NCBI RefSeq assembly: GCF_034347425.1
Contig: NZ_CP133779.1
Coordinates: 620,001-684,000 of the forward strand
Direction of reading: 5' to 3'
From: Undibacterium sp. CCC3.4
GTDB lineage: Bacteria > Pseudomonadota > Gammaproteobacteria > Burkholderiales > Burkholderiaceae_D
DNA length: 64,000 nt
The position numbers and the translations under genes were made by a program. Under the pieces are notes generated by a model. That model had not been told where the DNA came from. It made no database searches and saw nothing but the letters and a program-made list of their open reading frames with translations. Each line of letters begins with the position of its first letter. Position 1 is the first letter of the stretch. This document shows, piece after piece, positions 1-9,201 of the stretch.

Positions 1-236
1 ATAACGGCATGCTTGAGGCGGTCGGAAATCCGCTTGTAAGGTACCCATTTATGCTGCAGCGTGGCGGCCGGATTTTTTTCCTGCAGGACGCTGAGCTGCT
101 GGCGCATGAAGCTGGTGGAGGATGGATTGAAGTTGACCCACCAAGCGATCTGCACCAGAAAATATACTTGCAACAGCAGGACCAGCAGCAGGGGCACGCC
201 GATCAGCCAAAACACACAGCGCCGCAAAAACTTCAT
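1..236 (-). CDS. mtgA: Monofunctional peptidoglycan transglycosylase, N-terminal part (runs off the window)
   Basis: The enzyme polymerises glycan strands from lipid II in the inner membrane without a transpeptidase domain. Only about 78 N-terminal residues are visible. They show a basic start, one hydrophobic anchor rich in Leu and Val, then the segment WWVNFNPSSTSFMRQQ and a following NPAAT stretch, which I recognise from family GT51 MtgA proteins. The catalytic glutamates lie beyond the left edge. Its ATG at 236 overlaps the aroE stop by 4 nt (ATGA), so it is translationally coupled as the last gene of the rnb-tonB-aroE-mtgA block. The family call rests on this short stretch and on the conserved gene order. 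Confidence 0.82.
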   Translation of the reverse strand, partial: MKFLRRCVFWLIGVPLLLVLLLQVYFLVQIAWWVNFNPSSTSFMRQQLSVLQEKNPAATLQHKWVPYKRISDRLKHAV

Positions 237-1093
237 GCGGCCACCGTGCGGTTCAATTCGGCCCGCATCTGCGCCAGTACCGCCGCCGTCTGCGGCCTTA
301 CTCCGCGCCACAACAAGAAGGCTTCGGCCGCTTGTTCGACCAGCATGCCCAAGCCATCGCGCGCCGGTACGCCACACTGGCTAGCAAAGCATAAAAAGGC
401 GCTCGGTACGGCAGCGTACATCATGTCGTAAGCCAGTTCGGCACCGGCAAACAAGCTCGCGGCCAGCGTCGGCATGCTGCCGTTGAGACTGGCCGAGGTA
501 GCGTTGATGATGAGGTCAAAGCGGCCCTCGAGATTATCGAGTTGGCGCGCTTCAAGCGCGCTGCCGGGAGAAAATTGCTGCGCCAATTGCAGTAGTTCTT
601 GGGCGGTGGCCAGCCTGCGATTGGCGATCACCAACTGCGCCGGGCCTTGCGCCAACAGCGGCAGCAGCGCGCCGCGCGCGGCGCCACCAGCGCCGAGTAA
701 TAAGATACGTTTGCCGGTGATAACGATGCCTGCATTGGCGACGATATCGGTTACCAAACCGACCCCGTCGGTATTATCGCCGACCACGCCGGCTGGGCTG
801 AAACTGAGGGTATTGACGGCGCCGGCGGCGGCGGCGCGCGCCGTCAGTTGATCGGCCAAGGCGCAGGCTTCGAGTTTAAACGGTACCGTAACATTGGCAC
901 CTTTGACGCCGCGCGCGCGTAATTGCGCGACGCTGGCGGCAAAACCATCGAGTGGTGCCTGTAGGGTCTGATAAGTCAAATCTTGCCCGGTTTGGCGCGC
1001 GAACGCAGCGTGGATCGCCGGTGATTTGCTGTGGCTGACAGGATGACCGATGACGACATATTGATCAATTGAAGGAGTGGATGCAGTGTTCAC
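233..1093 (-). CDS. aroE: Shikimate dehydrogenase
   Basis: This NADP-dependent enzyme reduces 3-dehydroshikimate to shikimate in cytosolic aromatic amino acid synthesis. The protein is 286 residues, the usual AroE length. The N-terminal substrate domain has VIGHPVSHSKSP (shikimate-binding serines), then NVTVPFK with the catalytic Lys, and DNTDGVG. The C-terminal Rossmann domain has GAGGAARG for NADP binding and NATSAS. The start is GTG at 1093, overlapping the tonB stop by 4 nt (GTGA). The other shikimate-pathway gene in the window, aroQ, is 7 kb away in a separate unit, so the pathway is not clustered. Confidence 0.96.
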   Translation of the reverse strand: MNTASTPSIDQYVVIGHPVSHSKSPAIHAAFARQTGQDLTYQTLQAPLDGFAASVAQLRARGVKGANVTVPFKLEACALADQLTARAAAAGAVNTLSFSPAGVVGDNTDGVGLVTDIVANAGIVITGKRILLLGAGGAARGALLPLLAQGPAQLVIANRRLATAQELLQLAQQFSPGSALEARQLDNLEGRFDLIINATSASLNGSMPTLAASLFAGAELAYDMMYAAVPSAFLCFASQCGVPARDGLGMLVEQAAEAFLLWRGVRPQTAAVLAQMRAELNRTVAA

Positions 1094-1989
1094 TTATTTC
1101 CTCCCCGCAGTTCGGTTTCGAGTTGCTGTTCGCGGGTAAATTTGAAACGTGTGATCACGACCCATAAGTCATCTTTATCGTTAGAGCGCATATTCTGCGG
1201 AAATTTGCCAAATGGTGCGGCATGCCGGACGATGCGCAGTGCCGCTTTGTCGAGGGCTGGGTTGCCGGAGGATTTTTCTACTCGCGGGCCGCCATCTTTT
1301 TCATAGATGCTGCCATCTTGGAAGATGGGGATATAAATGATCAGTTCGCCATACAATTTTTTACCGTCTTTTTGCGGAAAATGCACGGTGCCGAAATCTT
1401 CCACGCGCTTTTGTAATTCTTTGTAATACATGGCGTAACCGACTTTTTGCGTGCTCGGTGTAATGAATGTTTTGCGTGGCCGTTTGTTTTGATCTTCGAT
1501 CGTTTGCGAGATTTCCGCCGCCATGCGTGCCAGCGCTTTACTGGTATCGCGATCGTCACTGCCTTGGCTAGGCGTGTGGCTGTCGTCGAGGCGGCGTTTT
1601 TCTTGTTGCGGCAGGCGGAAATTTTCGCGCCGCTGGGTTTGCGCGAGTAATTGCTGCTGTTGCTGTTCGAGTTCTTGGATACGACGGGTGGCCACGCGCA
1701 CGTTATCACCATCTTCGCTGCGTTGCATGTCGGGTAGCGGTGATTTGCTACGCCCGCTGTCATGCGCCCCACCACCATCAAGGTCAGCTTGTGCCAGCGC
1801 CTCGGCCTTGAGCGGTTTTTTATCATGTTTGGCATTGACCAGAATGACTTCGAGGCCGGGATCGACGGCGCGGCTTTCGGCCGGTGGTGGCGCGACAAAA
1901 TGTACCAACATGGCAGCGGCATGCAGTGCCACCGAAATGGCGACCGCAATACTCAATATCAAATGATCATGAATGAATTTGAAGCGCAT
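1090..1989 (-). CDS. tonB: TonB-like energy transducer
   Basis: TonB proteins carry proton-motive-force energy from ExbB/ExbD to outer-membrane receptors. The 299-residue protein has one N-terminal membrane anchor (LILSIAVAISVALHAAAMLVHFV, about residues 11-33). A charged, Gln-rich periplasmic linker follows, including a QQQQQ run near residue 110. A C-terminal TonB-type domain of about 100 residues ends the protein (YGELIIYIPIFQDGSI, then NPALDKAALRIVRHAAPFG). The linker is Gln/Arg-rich rather than the classic Pro-Lys repeat. No exbB or exbD lies in the window, so its partners must be elsewhere. It sits between the RNB ribonuclease and aroE, overlapping aroE by 4 nt. Confidence 0.85.
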   Translation of the reverse strand: MRFKFIHDHLILSIAVAISVALHAAAMLVHFVAPPPAESRAVDPGLEVILVNAKHDKKPLKAEALAQADLDGGGAHDSGRSKSPLPDMQRSEDGDNVRVATRRIQELEQQQQQLLAQTQRRENFRLPQQEKRRLDDSHTPSQGSDDRDTSKALARMAAEISQTIEDQNKRPRKTFITPSTQKVGYAMYYKELQKRVEDFGTVHFPQKDGKKLYGELIIYIPIFQDGSIYEKDGGPRVEKSSGNPALDKAALRIVRHAAPFGKFPQNMRSNDKDDLWVVITRFKFTREQQLETELRGGNK

Positions 1990-2012
1990 GGTAGCTGTCT
2001 TTATCGTTTGCG

Positions 2013-4088
2013 TTACGCTGCACCAGCGTCAACACCAACTGCAAGCACGGGTGCAGCTTCGACGGCAGTGCTGAGCACAGCGTCAGCAGCAGCCGGCGCA
2101 TCGGCAGCGGCTTCGGCGCTGAGCTCGGCTTCGGCCGTGCCATCGGCTTCTTCCTCTTCACCTAATTCGCTGACGGTCGCCAAGACTTCGAGCACGCGCG
2201 CTTCGACGCTCAGTTCGACCTCATCCCAACGTAAAATATCGAGACGCACTTGGGCCCCGCGTGCAGTCGGGGCCATGCCGGGCAAGCGGATGACCAGCGG
2301 AATATCGAGCAGGCGTAAGATTTCATCTTTCAAGACGACCGCTTCGACCTGTCGAACCTGCTCCTGGCCTAACCAACGCAAGCACCAGTAGCGCTCCATA
2401 TTGTTTTGGAAATCGGCATAGGCGGCGTAGGCGGCATCAAAGCCCGATACGATGGCGAACAGATCGGCATCTTTGGGCTTGAAGGTGGCCACCAAGGGTG
2501 CGGTCACGCCGTGACGAACACAGGCGATGATTTGCCATTGGTTGACCAGATCGGTATAGCGGCGCAGCGGTGAGGTGCTCCAGGCATATTGGTCGACGCC
2601 CAAGCCTTGATGTGGTGCGGCATGCGTGACCATGCGCACTTGCATGCGCCCGGCCCAAGCACCCTGCCCGCGCCCACCGGCCACGCCTTGGGCGCGGTAG
2701 ATGCCGGGAATGCCGTGCTCGTCCATCAACTTGCCCCAGGTGCTGTTGGCAAAGATCATCAATTCCGCGACCATTTTATCGAGCGGCGCGCCGCGTTTCC
2801 GGCGCACTATCGAGACGACGTCATCTTCAACATAGAAATTGAAGTCGACGCGATTGCTTTGTTCCGGTTTCATGCCGAAACTTTCGCGCTTGGCCATGCG
2901 GCCCTGTTCCAGCACCAGCGCCCATTGCCAGATGCGGGCGATTTCAGCTTTGTGCGGATACGCGCCCGTGCCGGCGGCGAGATTGTCTTCCGTCACCACG
3001 GTGTCGAGATCGTTGTGGCGTAAATTCGCCGCCATAGGCACGGCTTCGATGCGGGTTTCAGTCGAGATAACTGACCAGTCGGCGCTGTCGATGGTGGCAT
3101 ACAAAGACACCGCAGGACGGGTTTGACCAGCCCCGAGTGTGTAGGCATTGACCAATTCATCGGGCAGCATGGTAATTTTATCGCCCGGCATGTAGACGGT
3201 GGACATGCGTGCGCGCGCGATTTGGTCGATCGCATCGCCACGGGCAATGCCGAGCGCCGGCGCGGCAATATGTATCCCGATGCGTAACTTGCCATCGCCA
3301 AGTTCGACCACCGAAAAGGCGTCATCGATTTCGGTTGTGGTAACGTCGTCGATGGAAAATGCTGCTACGTCGGCAATCGGTAAATCGAGCGGCAGCGCCG
3401 GTACTTGGATGGCGGGGAATTGCAAACCTTTAGGGAAATTTTCATAATGAAATTTCGCCAGATGTAGTTGCAGCGGGCTGGCAAGGCCACCGCTGGCCAG
3501 CATCAAGCTTTGCGGTGACACTTGCAGCTCGTCGCAGGCTTGGGCAAACGCCTTGTATTCGATGCTGTTTTTATCGGGTTTGAACAACAGTGGCAATACT
3601 AAGGCACGCAGGGGTTCTGGCAAGCGATGCTGCTTGAGTTCTTCGACATAGCCGGCTTGCACCAACAATTGCTGTTTTTTCTTTTCTATGCCGGCCAAGG
3701 CCGCTTTGAGCGAGGCTTCCGGGGCGGCCTTGTAACGGCCGCGGCCTTTTTTATAAAAGTACACAGGTGCATGATGGAGCGCCAAGATCAGCCCGGCCGC
3801 TTCGACCGCTTGCGGGGCATGGCCAAAATATTCGCTGCCGAGCTCGGCGAAACCGAATTCTTCGCTGCCGGCCACTTCCCACAGGAATTCGAGGTCAATC
3901 TCGGCGGCGGCGGCACGCGCCTGCTCGATGAGGCTGACCGGGTCGGGTGTCGTAAACTGTAACAACACATCCTTGACCTTGATCTTGCTGCGTTTGCCGC
4001 TGGCAAGTTCGACTTGATAAGCTTCGCCAGCCTGAGACAATACGCTGCCGGCTTTGAAATCGCCGGATTCTTCAAAAAATAAATTCAT
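2013..4088 (-). CDS. RNB-domain (RNase II/R family) exoribonuclease
   Basis: This is a 3'-5' exoribonuclease of the RNase II superfamily. The 691-residue protein has an N-terminal region rich in charged and aromatic residues. The RNB catalytic domain follows, with FSIDDVTTTEIDDAFSV near residues 245-261, where the clustered Asp residues bind catalytic Mg2+. Later it shows IGIHIAAPAL and YAWSTSPLRRYTDLVNQWQ, the conserved RNB arginine region. The C-terminus becomes Ala/Glu-rich low-complexity sequence (about residues 645-691), an unusual tail that is probably disordered. It is shorter than typical RNase R (about 800 residues). Related Burkholderiales entries are often called VacB or RNase II-like. 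It starts the block leading to tonB, aroE and mtgA. Confidence 0.9.
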   Translation of the reverse strand: MNLFFEESGDFKAGSVLSQAGEAYQVELASGKRSKIKVKDVLLQFTTPDPVSLIEQARAAAAEIDLEFLWEVAGSEEFGFAELGSEYFGHAPQAVEAAGLILALHHAPVYFYKKGRGRYKAAPEASLKAALAGIEKKKQQLLVQAGYVEELKQHRLPEPLRALVLPLLFKPDKNSIEYKAFAQACDELQVSPQSLMLASGGLASPLQLHLAKFHYENFPKGLQFPAIQVPALPLDLPIADVAAFSIDDVTTTEIDDAFSVVELGDGKLRIGIHIAAPALGIARGDAIDQIARARMSTVYMPGDKITMLPDELVNAYTLGAGQTRPAVSLYATIDSADWSVISTETRIEAVPMAANLRHNDLDTVVTEDNLAAGTGAYPHKAEIARIWQWALVLEQGRMAKRESFGMKPEQSNRVDFNFYVEDDVVSIVRRKRGAPLDKMVAELMIFANSTWGKLMDEHGIPGIYRAQGVAGGRGQGAWAGRMQVRMVTHAAPHQGLGVDQYAWSTSPLRRYTDLVNQWQIIACVRHGVTAPLVATFKPKDADLFAIVSGFDAAYAAYADFQNNMERYWCLRWLGQEQVRQVEAVVLKDEILRLLDIPLVIRLPGMAPTARGAQVRLDILRWDEVELSVEARVLEVLATVSELGEEEEADGTAEAELSAEAAADAPAAADAVLSTAVEAAPVLAVGVDAGAA

Positions 4089-4236
4089 GCCAGACTTCTT
4101 TATAAACGTCTACCTCTGCAAGTGCTTGCAAAGTTTCGGACTTCATGGAGGGTAGGAGTAGGCGCAAGCCCATATCCTGCAATTTTAAACGAGGGACGCG
4201 GCAAACCCCATCAATTTCGCTCAGGAATGCTTACGA

Positions 4237-4854
4237 TCAACGACGCAGCGTGGTTTGTTCCACAAAAGCACGCTTTTCGTACACAGCAGCAGGTAATTGT
4301 GCCAAGGCTGGCAAAAACACTTCGGTCACTAACAGCACCCCAGCTTTACGCCAAAACAAGGAGCGCCGCGCCGGCAAGCTGGTGGCACTTATTTCGGGCA
4401 AGATCTGTCTGAGCCGCTGCATCAGCGGGTGGCGCGGGTGCAAGCGGGCGAAGGACAAGGGCCCGCGGATCACCAGCGGGTCGTGAAACAAGGTGGTTCC
4501 CAGCGATTGCTCACCGAGCGCGGCAAACAAGGGCCATTGCGCAGCCGTCGCCGTAAGCGGCACCACGGTGTGCCCATAGATGATGGCCTGTGCATCGCAA
4601 CGCAAGATCACTTCGCGTTCATGGGTTTGGCAGGCGCGCGGCAGGCCGAGTAAGCCGGCTTCATCAGGCAAGCAGCGGGCTTGCTGTTGCGACAAGCGTT
4701 GCACGCGAAATTGTTGGCAGCGTGCTTGCAGCCTGGCCGTCAGTGAGCCACGGTCGCTGAGCCACTGCTGCAAGGGACCGCGACCGACCACCGCCGCCGC
4801 ATGCTCGTGCCAGCGCGCCGCGCTGGTGCTGACGCGCTCAAGCATGCGGGGCAT
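4237..4854 (-). CDS. ubiC: Chorismate--pyruvate lyase
   Basis: UbiC converts chorismate to 4-hydroxybenzoate and pyruvate, the committed step of ubiquinone synthesis. About 205 residues, slightly longer than the E. coli enzyme. I see the family pattern: WLSDRGSLTARLQ near the N-terminus, then EREVILRCDAQAIIYGHTVVP with the product-site Arg, LGTTLFHDP, and RRSLFWRKAGVLLVTEVFLPAL at the C-terminus. The start could be GTG 4857, ATG 4854 or ATG 4845; all overlap the upstream esterase gene. The overlap and shared strand suggest one transcript mpl-esterase-ubiC. No ubiA follows. Confidence 0.88.
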   Translation of the reverse strand: MPRMLERVSTSAARWHEHAAAVVGRGPLQQWLSDRGSLTARLQARCQQFRVQRLSQQQARCLPDEAGLLGLPRACQTHEREVILRCDAQAIIYGHTVVPLTATAAQWPLFAALGEQSLGTTLFHDPLVIRGPLSFARLHPRHPLMQRLRQILPEISATSLPARRSLFWRKAGVLLVTEVFLPALAQLPAAVYEKRAFVEQTTLRR

Positions 4855-5413
4855 CACAAAATGCCAGCACCTCGGCGAAATGCTCGGTCATTTCGGCAAT
4901 GCCATGGTCGCTGCCGGGGATGATCAGGTGGCGCGCGCCGGCATAGTGCTGCACCATGTCGCGCCAATCGAGTACTTCGTCACCGGTGGCCGCGATGAGA
5001 AAGTAACGCTGCGGCTCACTGATGTGGGCCACGCTGAGCGCGCGCAGTTGTTCCATATATTCGGCCTTGAATTCAAATACCTCGTCGCTGTGGTAGCTGG
5101 TAGAGACCCCGACATAGCTTTCCAGATCGCGCGGCGGTTGCACGGCCGGATTGACTAGCACGGCGCGGCAGCCATACTTTTCTGCCAACCAGGTAGCATA
5201 AAAACCACCGAGCGAAGAACCGATGATGCTGATTTCTTCACTGGCGAAGCCGGCCATCAGTGCTTCGGCTTGGGCGATCGCTTGCGCTGGCGAAGCCGAT
5301 AGAGCCGGGCAACAGAATTGAGCGGCGCGTCCGTGCTCCGTCATCCAAGCTTGTAGCGCACGCGCTTTGAATGATTGCGGCGAGGAACGAAAGCCATGCA
5401 GATAGAGGATCAT
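4838..5413 (-). CDS. YqiA/YcfP-family alpha/beta-hydrolase (esterase)
   Basis: A small cytosolic alpha/beta-hydrolase of 191 residues resembling E. coli YqiA. It begins MILYLHGFRSSPQSFKA, with the oxyanion HGF strand. The nucleophile elbow is IIGSSLGGFYATWLA (Ser about residue 67). VLVNPAVQP is conserved in this family. The acid and histidine come from the C-terminal part (ATGDEVLDW and PGSDHGIAE). The natural substrate is not known. Its start overlaps the mpl stop by 4 nt and its end overlaps ubiC, pointing to a tightly coupled operon. Confidence 0.87.
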   Translation of the reverse strand: MILYLHGFRSSPQSFKARALQAWMTEHGRAAQFCCPALSASPAQAIAQAEALMAGFASEEISIIGSSLGGFYATWLAEKYGCRAVLVNPAVQPPRDLESYVGVSTSYHSDEVFEFKAEYMEQLRALSVAHISEPQRYFLIAATGDEVLDWRDMVQHYAGARHLIIPGSDHGIAEMTEHFAEVLAFCDAPHA

Positions 5414-6789
5414 GCCGCCGCCCGCGCCGCCAGCGCATCGAGAATTTTTTGATGGATGCCGCCGAAACCGCCATTACTCATGACCAATATCGTGTCGCCG
5501 GCAGCAGCGGCGGCGACGATGGCAGCGACCAAGGCATCAAGTTGCTCGAACACGAATGCCGCTGCGCCCAAGGGGGCCAGCACGCTGGCTAAATCCCAAC
5601 CGAGCACATCCTTGCCGCTGGCGGCACCGAAACCGAATACCAAGTCGGCATGGCTCAAACTGGCTGCCAAAGCTTGCTTCATGGTACCCAGTTTCATGGT
5701 ATTGGAGCGCGGCTCCAGCACGGCGAGTATACGCCCACTGCCGACTTTTCTGCGCAAACCGGCCAGAGTGGTGGCAATCGCGGTCGGGTGATGAGCAAAA
5801 TCATCGATGAGCGTGACACCGGCCACCGTCCCACGTACTTCCATGCGTCGCTTCACATTCACAAATTGCCCCAAGGCAGAGATGGCGAGCGCCGGTGCGA
5901 CCCCGACATGGCGCGCCGCGGCGATGGCCGCCAAGGCATTCTGGCGATTGTGTTCGCCCTGCAACTGCCAACTGACTTGGCCTTGGCATTCGTCAGCCAA
6001 ATAGACATCGAAATTTTCGCCGTCTTGCAACTGCGCATGCCAGCCATGCGTGACGCCAAAACGCTCTTGCTCACTCCAGCAGCCACGTTCAATGACACGT
6101 TCGAGTGCCGTTTCGCGCCCATTGAGCACGACTCGACCGATGCCTGGGATGGTGCGCAGTAAATGGTGAAACTGGGTTTCTATGGCATGTAAATCGGGGA
6201 AAATATCGGCATGATCATATTCGAGATTATTCAATATCGCGGTTTTGGCATGGTAGTGGACGAATTTACTGCGCTTATCGAAAAAAGCGGTGTCATATTC
6301 ATCGGCTTCAATGACGAAAAAATCGGAACCGGCCGGCCCATGCAGGCGCGCCGAAATGCCGAAATTGAGCGGCACGCCGCCGATCAAAAAGCCCGGCGCA
6401 TAACCGGCAAATTCGAGTATCCAGGCCAACATGGCGGAGGTGGTGGTTTTGCCATGGGTACCGGCGACTGCCAGCACCCATTTGTCGCGTAATATGTGCT
6501 CACCGATCCATTGCGGTCCGGATACATACGGCAGGCCGCGGTTGAGAATTTCTTCCATCAGCGGGTTACCGCGTGAAATCACATTGCCAATCACATACAG
6601 ATCGGGGGCCAAAGAAATTTGCTCAGCGGAAAACCCCTGAATTAATTGTATGTCTTGCGCTGCGAGCTGGGTACTCATGGGCGGATAGACATTGGCATCG
6701 CAGCCAGTAACGGTATGGCCGGCTTCTTTTGCCAAAACGGCAAGTCCCCCCATGAAAGTACCGCAAATACCTAGTATGTGAATATGCAT
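5410..6789 (-). CDS. mpl: UDP-N-acetylmuramate:L-alanyl-gamma-D-glutamyl-meso-diaminopimelate ligase
   Basis: Mpl reattaches the recycled tripeptide L-Ala-gamma-D-Glu-meso-DAP to UDP-MurNAc, bypassing MurC, MurD and MurE. The 459-residue protein has the N-terminal nucleotide fold MHIHILGICGTFMGGLA. The Mur-ligase P-loop is [12 protein letters not shown] near residue 112. ILNNLEYDHADIF and GEHNRQNALAAIAAA are in the central domain, and LIDDFAHHPTAIATTL in the C-terminal domain. It differs from murC in this window, which begins [20 protein letters not shown]. Divergent from the downstream plus-strand genes; about 107 bp separate the two starts and must hold both promoters. Confidence 0.95.
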   Translation of the reverse strand: MHIHILGICGTFMGGLAVLAKEAGHTVTGCDANVYPPMSTQLAAQDIQLIQGFSAEQISLAPDLYVIGNVISRGNPLMEEILNRGLPYVSGPQWIGEHILRDKWVLAVAGTHGKTTTSAMLAWILEFAGYAPGFLIGGVPLNFGISARLHGPAGSDFFVIEADEYDTAFFDKRSKFVHYHAKTAILNNLEYDHADIFPDLHAIETQFHHLLRTIPGIGRVVLNGRETALERVIERGCWSEQERFGVTHGWHAQLQDGENFDVYLADECQGQVSWQLQGEHNRQNALAAIAAARHVGVAPALAISALGQFVNVKRRMEVRGTVAGVTLIDDFAHHPTAIATTLAGLRRKVGSGRILAVLEPRSNTMKLGTMKQALAASLSHADLVFGFGAASGKDVLGWDLASVLAPLGAAAFVFEQLDALVAAIVAAAAAGDTILVMSNGGFGGIHQKILDALAARAAA

Positions 6790-6896
6790 AGCCCTGATGT
6801 TCCGATGACCTGAAGAGTCACTGTTATATAGAAACCAGCAATTCTACCTGAGTGCTGCGCCATGTCACTAAGCAGATCTTGAGTTATGATGCCGGC

Positions 6897-7499
6897 ATGA
6901 TGATTCACACTCCCAACGAAGCCGAGGCGCTGCGCGCTGAAATCGCGATGCTGGCGGCGCGCATGATCGCCGAAGACGGCGCCGACTATGCCAGCGCCAA
7001 GCGCAAGGCGGCCAAACAATTGCTTGGCAATCAAAAGATCAAGGGCGATTACTTGCCCGATAATACGCAGATTGAGCAAGAGGTGCGCGAATACCAAAGC
7101 GTATTCTTTGGCGACACCCAAGCCCAGCGTTTGTTACACTTACGGAAGTTGGCCTTGCGTTTGATGGAACAGTTTGCCCGTTTCCAGCCGTATTTGGTCG
7201 GCGCCGTACTCAACGGCACGGCGGGCAATCACTCTGATATTTATTTGCATTTATATACTGACAATAATAAAGACGTCGCCATCGACTTGTTGAACAAAAA
7301 TATAGATTTCGAGGTCTCGGAAACTTTTACCAAACGCAATGACAGCGTGGAAACGCTGAGTTTCATGTTTGAAAATGAAGGCGTGCATCTGGTGCTGCAT
7401 GATCACGATGCCCTGCGCCAAGGAAAAACTCAGGAACGCGCCAATTTGACCGCACTGACTACGCTGCTCGCGGCAGCAGAGGAACATGATGATAAATAA
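6897..7499 (+). CDS. Conserved hypothetical protein with a nucleotidyltransferase-like core
   Basis: About 200 residues from ATG 6897 (a second ATG follows at 6900; a GTG at 6852 is possible but less likely). The N-terminal half is helical and charged (EAEALRAEIAMLAARMIAEDGADYASAKRKAAKQLLG). The centre reads LVGAVLNGTAGNHSDIYLHLY and then KDVAIDLLNKNIDFEV. This resembles a pol-beta type nucleotidyltransferase G(T/S)...SDID motif followed by the third-Asp strand, but the second Asp is replaced (SDIY). I do not know its function. It sits head to head with mpl and overlaps the next gene by 14 nt. Similar proteins have sometimes been mislabelled as Mur ligases, which this sequence does not support. 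Confidence 0.7.
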   Translation: MMIHTPNEAEALRAEIAMLAARMIAEDGADYASAKRKAAKQLLGNQKIKGDYLPDNTQIEQEVREYQSVFFGDTQAQRLLHLRKLALRLMEQFARFQPYLVGAVLNGTAGNHSDIYLHLYTDNNKDVAIDLLNKNIDFEVSETFTKRNDSVETLSFMFENEGVHLVLHDHDALRQGKTQERANLTALTTLLAAAEEHDDK

Positions 7500-8034
7500 A
7501 CGCTGGATTGCTGTCACCACCTTGGTCGCCCTACTCGGCGGCGGACTAGGCATTTACGCCGGGAATATAGCGGCGCAAGCGGAAACGCCGCAAGCTACTG
7601 CGGTACGCCAATTGCTGGCGAAAAGCTTACCCGACAGTGAGGGTAAGCCGCACAGCCTGAGCCAATGGAACAAGCATTTTTTGGTGGTCAATTTTTGGGC
7701 TACCTGGTGCACGCCCTGCGTACAAGAAATGCCGGAACTGTCGGCCTTACAAAAAGAGTTGCAAGGCACCAATAGCCAAATCATCGGGCTGGGTATCGAT
7801 AGTCCGAGCAATATCGCCGAATTTACTAAAAAACACCCGGTCAGCTACCCGGTTTATGTGGCTGGCATCGATGGCAGTGAACTCTCGCGAGCGCTGGGGA
7901 ATCAAGCCGGCGGCTTACCGTTTACCGTACTGATCAATGGCACAGGTAAAGTGGTGAAGACCTATCTCGGACGCCTGAAGATGGCGGAATTACGCGCCGA
8001 CATCACCAAATTTTCTGCGGAAAAAGCCAAGTAA
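7486..8034 (+). CDS. TlpA-family thiol:disulfide oxidoreductase
   Basis: A periplasmic thioredoxin-fold protein of 182 residues. It has an N-terminal uncleaved anchor or signal (WIAVTTLVALLGGGLGIYAGNIAAQA). The active site follows in the TlpA/ResA context VNFWATWCTPCVQEMPEL, with Cys-Thr-Pro-Cys. The C-terminal GGLPFTVLINGTGKVVKTYLG contains the conserved cis-Pro. Such proteins reduce periplasmic disulfides, for example in cytochrome c maturation; the partner here is unknown. The start is ATG 7486 or 7489, inside the end of the preceding gene, behind GAGGAA. Confidence 0.9.
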   Translation: MMINKRWIAVTTLVALLGGGLGIYAGNIAAQAETPQATAVRQLLAKSLPDSEGKPHSLSQWNKHFLVVNFWATWCTPCVQEMPELSALQKELQGTNSQIIGLGIDSPSNIAEFTKKHPVSYPVYVAGIDGSELSRALGNQAGGLPFTVLINGTGKVVKTYLGRLKMAELRADITKFSAEKAK

Positions 8035-8105
8035 GTGGATTTTCCTTGCCAATTTGCCCGCATTAACGGCAAAATGCGGCCATCTTCGTCAAATTAGAAT
8101 CGACT

Positions 8106-8543
8106 ATGGCAAGCAAACTGCTGCTGCTCAACGGCCCCAATCTGAATTTGCTCGGTCAGCGAGAGCCGGCCACCTACGGTGCCGTCACACTGGCCGATAT
8201 CGAAGCAGCCGCACAGGCGCAAGCGGCGCAGGCCGGCGCCAACTTGGTTTGCTTCCAGAGCAATCATGAAGGTGCATTGATTGATCGCATCCATGCTGCA
8301 CGCGAGCAGCAGATCGATGTCATCATCATCAATCCGGGTGGGCTCACCCATACCAGCGTAGCCTTGCGCGATGCCTTGGCCGGGGTGGCGATCCCCTTCA
8401 TTGAGGTGCATATTTCCAATGTTCATGCCCGCGAAAGTTTCCGCCATCATTCTTTCCTGTCTGCAATTGCCAAGGGCGTGATTTGCGGCTTCGGCAGCGA
8501 TGGCTACCGCATGGCACTGGATTTTTCCTTAAAAAACCTCTAA
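8106..8543 (+). CDS. aroQ: 3-dehydroquinate dehydratase, type II
   Basis: It dehydrates 3-dehydroquinate to 3-dehydroshikimate in the shikimate pathway. The 145-residue length fits the type II dodecameric enzyme. Motifs in order are [20 protein letters not shown] (catalytic Arg and Tyr on the flexible loop), [47 protein letters not shown] (catalytic His), and [15 protein letters not shown]. The gene lies directly upstream of accB, a common betaproteobacterial order. Confidence 0.97.
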   Translation: MASKLLLLNGPNLNLLGQREPATYGAVTLADIEAAAQAQAAQAGANLVCFQSNHEGALIDRIHAAREQQIDVIIINPGGLTHTSVALRDALAGVAIPFIEVHISNVHARESFRHHSFLSAIAKGVICGFGSDGYRMALDFSLKNL

Positions 8544-8568
8544 ATTCGGCTATCATCTGCCAATTCCG

Positions 8569-8597
8569 TATAATCATCATTTATTTTGATGTATAAT
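8569..8597 (+). promoter_or_regulatory. Candidate promoter region for accBC (two TATAAT boxes)
   Basis: Two perfect TATAAT hexamers occur at 8569-8574 and 8592-8597, in the AT-rich gap between aroQ and accB. Neither has a good TTGACA-like box at 16-18 bp. A leader of about 90 nt would precede accB, whose ribosome site AAGGGG lies at 8676-8681. The assignment is by consensus only. Confidence 0.4.
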
Positions 8598-8688
8598 CCA
8601 AGTTTGGGCGGCATTGCAAGAATGGTGAATTCGTTCTATATTGCGCGCTTCCTATCACTCAGTACTACTTTTTTTAAGGGGATTCCAC

Positions 8689-9135
8689 ATGGATTTAAGA
8701 AAACTCAAGACCCTGATCGATCTCGTTGCAGAATCGGATATCGCCGAACTTGAAGTAACCGAAGGTGAAGGTAAAGTTCGCATCGTTAAATCTTCCACAT
8801 TACCCCAGAATCAAGTCGTCATGATGCAGCAACAGCCTCATGCGCAAGCCGCACCAGCCCCCGCCGCCGTACCGGCCGCCGTGGTTCCGGCTGTTCCTGA
8901 AGGCCATATTGTCAAGTCACCTATGGTCGGCACCTTCTACCGTTCCGCTTCACCAGGCTCCCCTCCGTTTGCCGAAATCGGCAAACACATTGCCAAGGGC
9001 GACACCCTTTGCATCATTGAAGCAATGAAATTATTGAATGAAATCGAAAGCGATTTCGATGGCGCGATCAAGCAAATCTTGGTTGAAAACGGTCAGCCTG
9101 TTGAATACGGCCAACCATTGTTCATCATTGGCTAA
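8689..9135 (+). CDS. accB: Acetyl-CoA carboxylase biotin carboxyl carrier protein
   Basis: BCCP carries the biotin that moves CO2 between AccC and the carboxyltransferase in fatty acid synthesis. 148 residues from ATG 8689, chosen because AAGGGG precedes it and the family start [22 protein letters not shown] begins there. An Ala/Pro-rich linker covers about residues 48-70. The biotinyl domain ends with [16 protein letters not shown], where the Lys of EAMKL is biotinylated. accC follows after 66 bp. Confidence 0.97.
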   Translation: MDLRKLKTLIDLVAESDIAELEVTEGEGKVRIVKSSTLPQNQVVMMQQQPHAQAAPAPAAVPAAVVPAVPEGHIVKSPMVGTFYRSASPGSPPFAEIGKHIAKGDTLCIIEAMKLLNEIESDFDGAIKQILVENGQPVEYGQPLFIIG

Positions 9136-9201
9136 TCCAGGCTAGCGTGCTTAACATCTGAGCACCAAGAGCTGCAACTATTGCCACAGCAAAGTCCAAT
9201 C

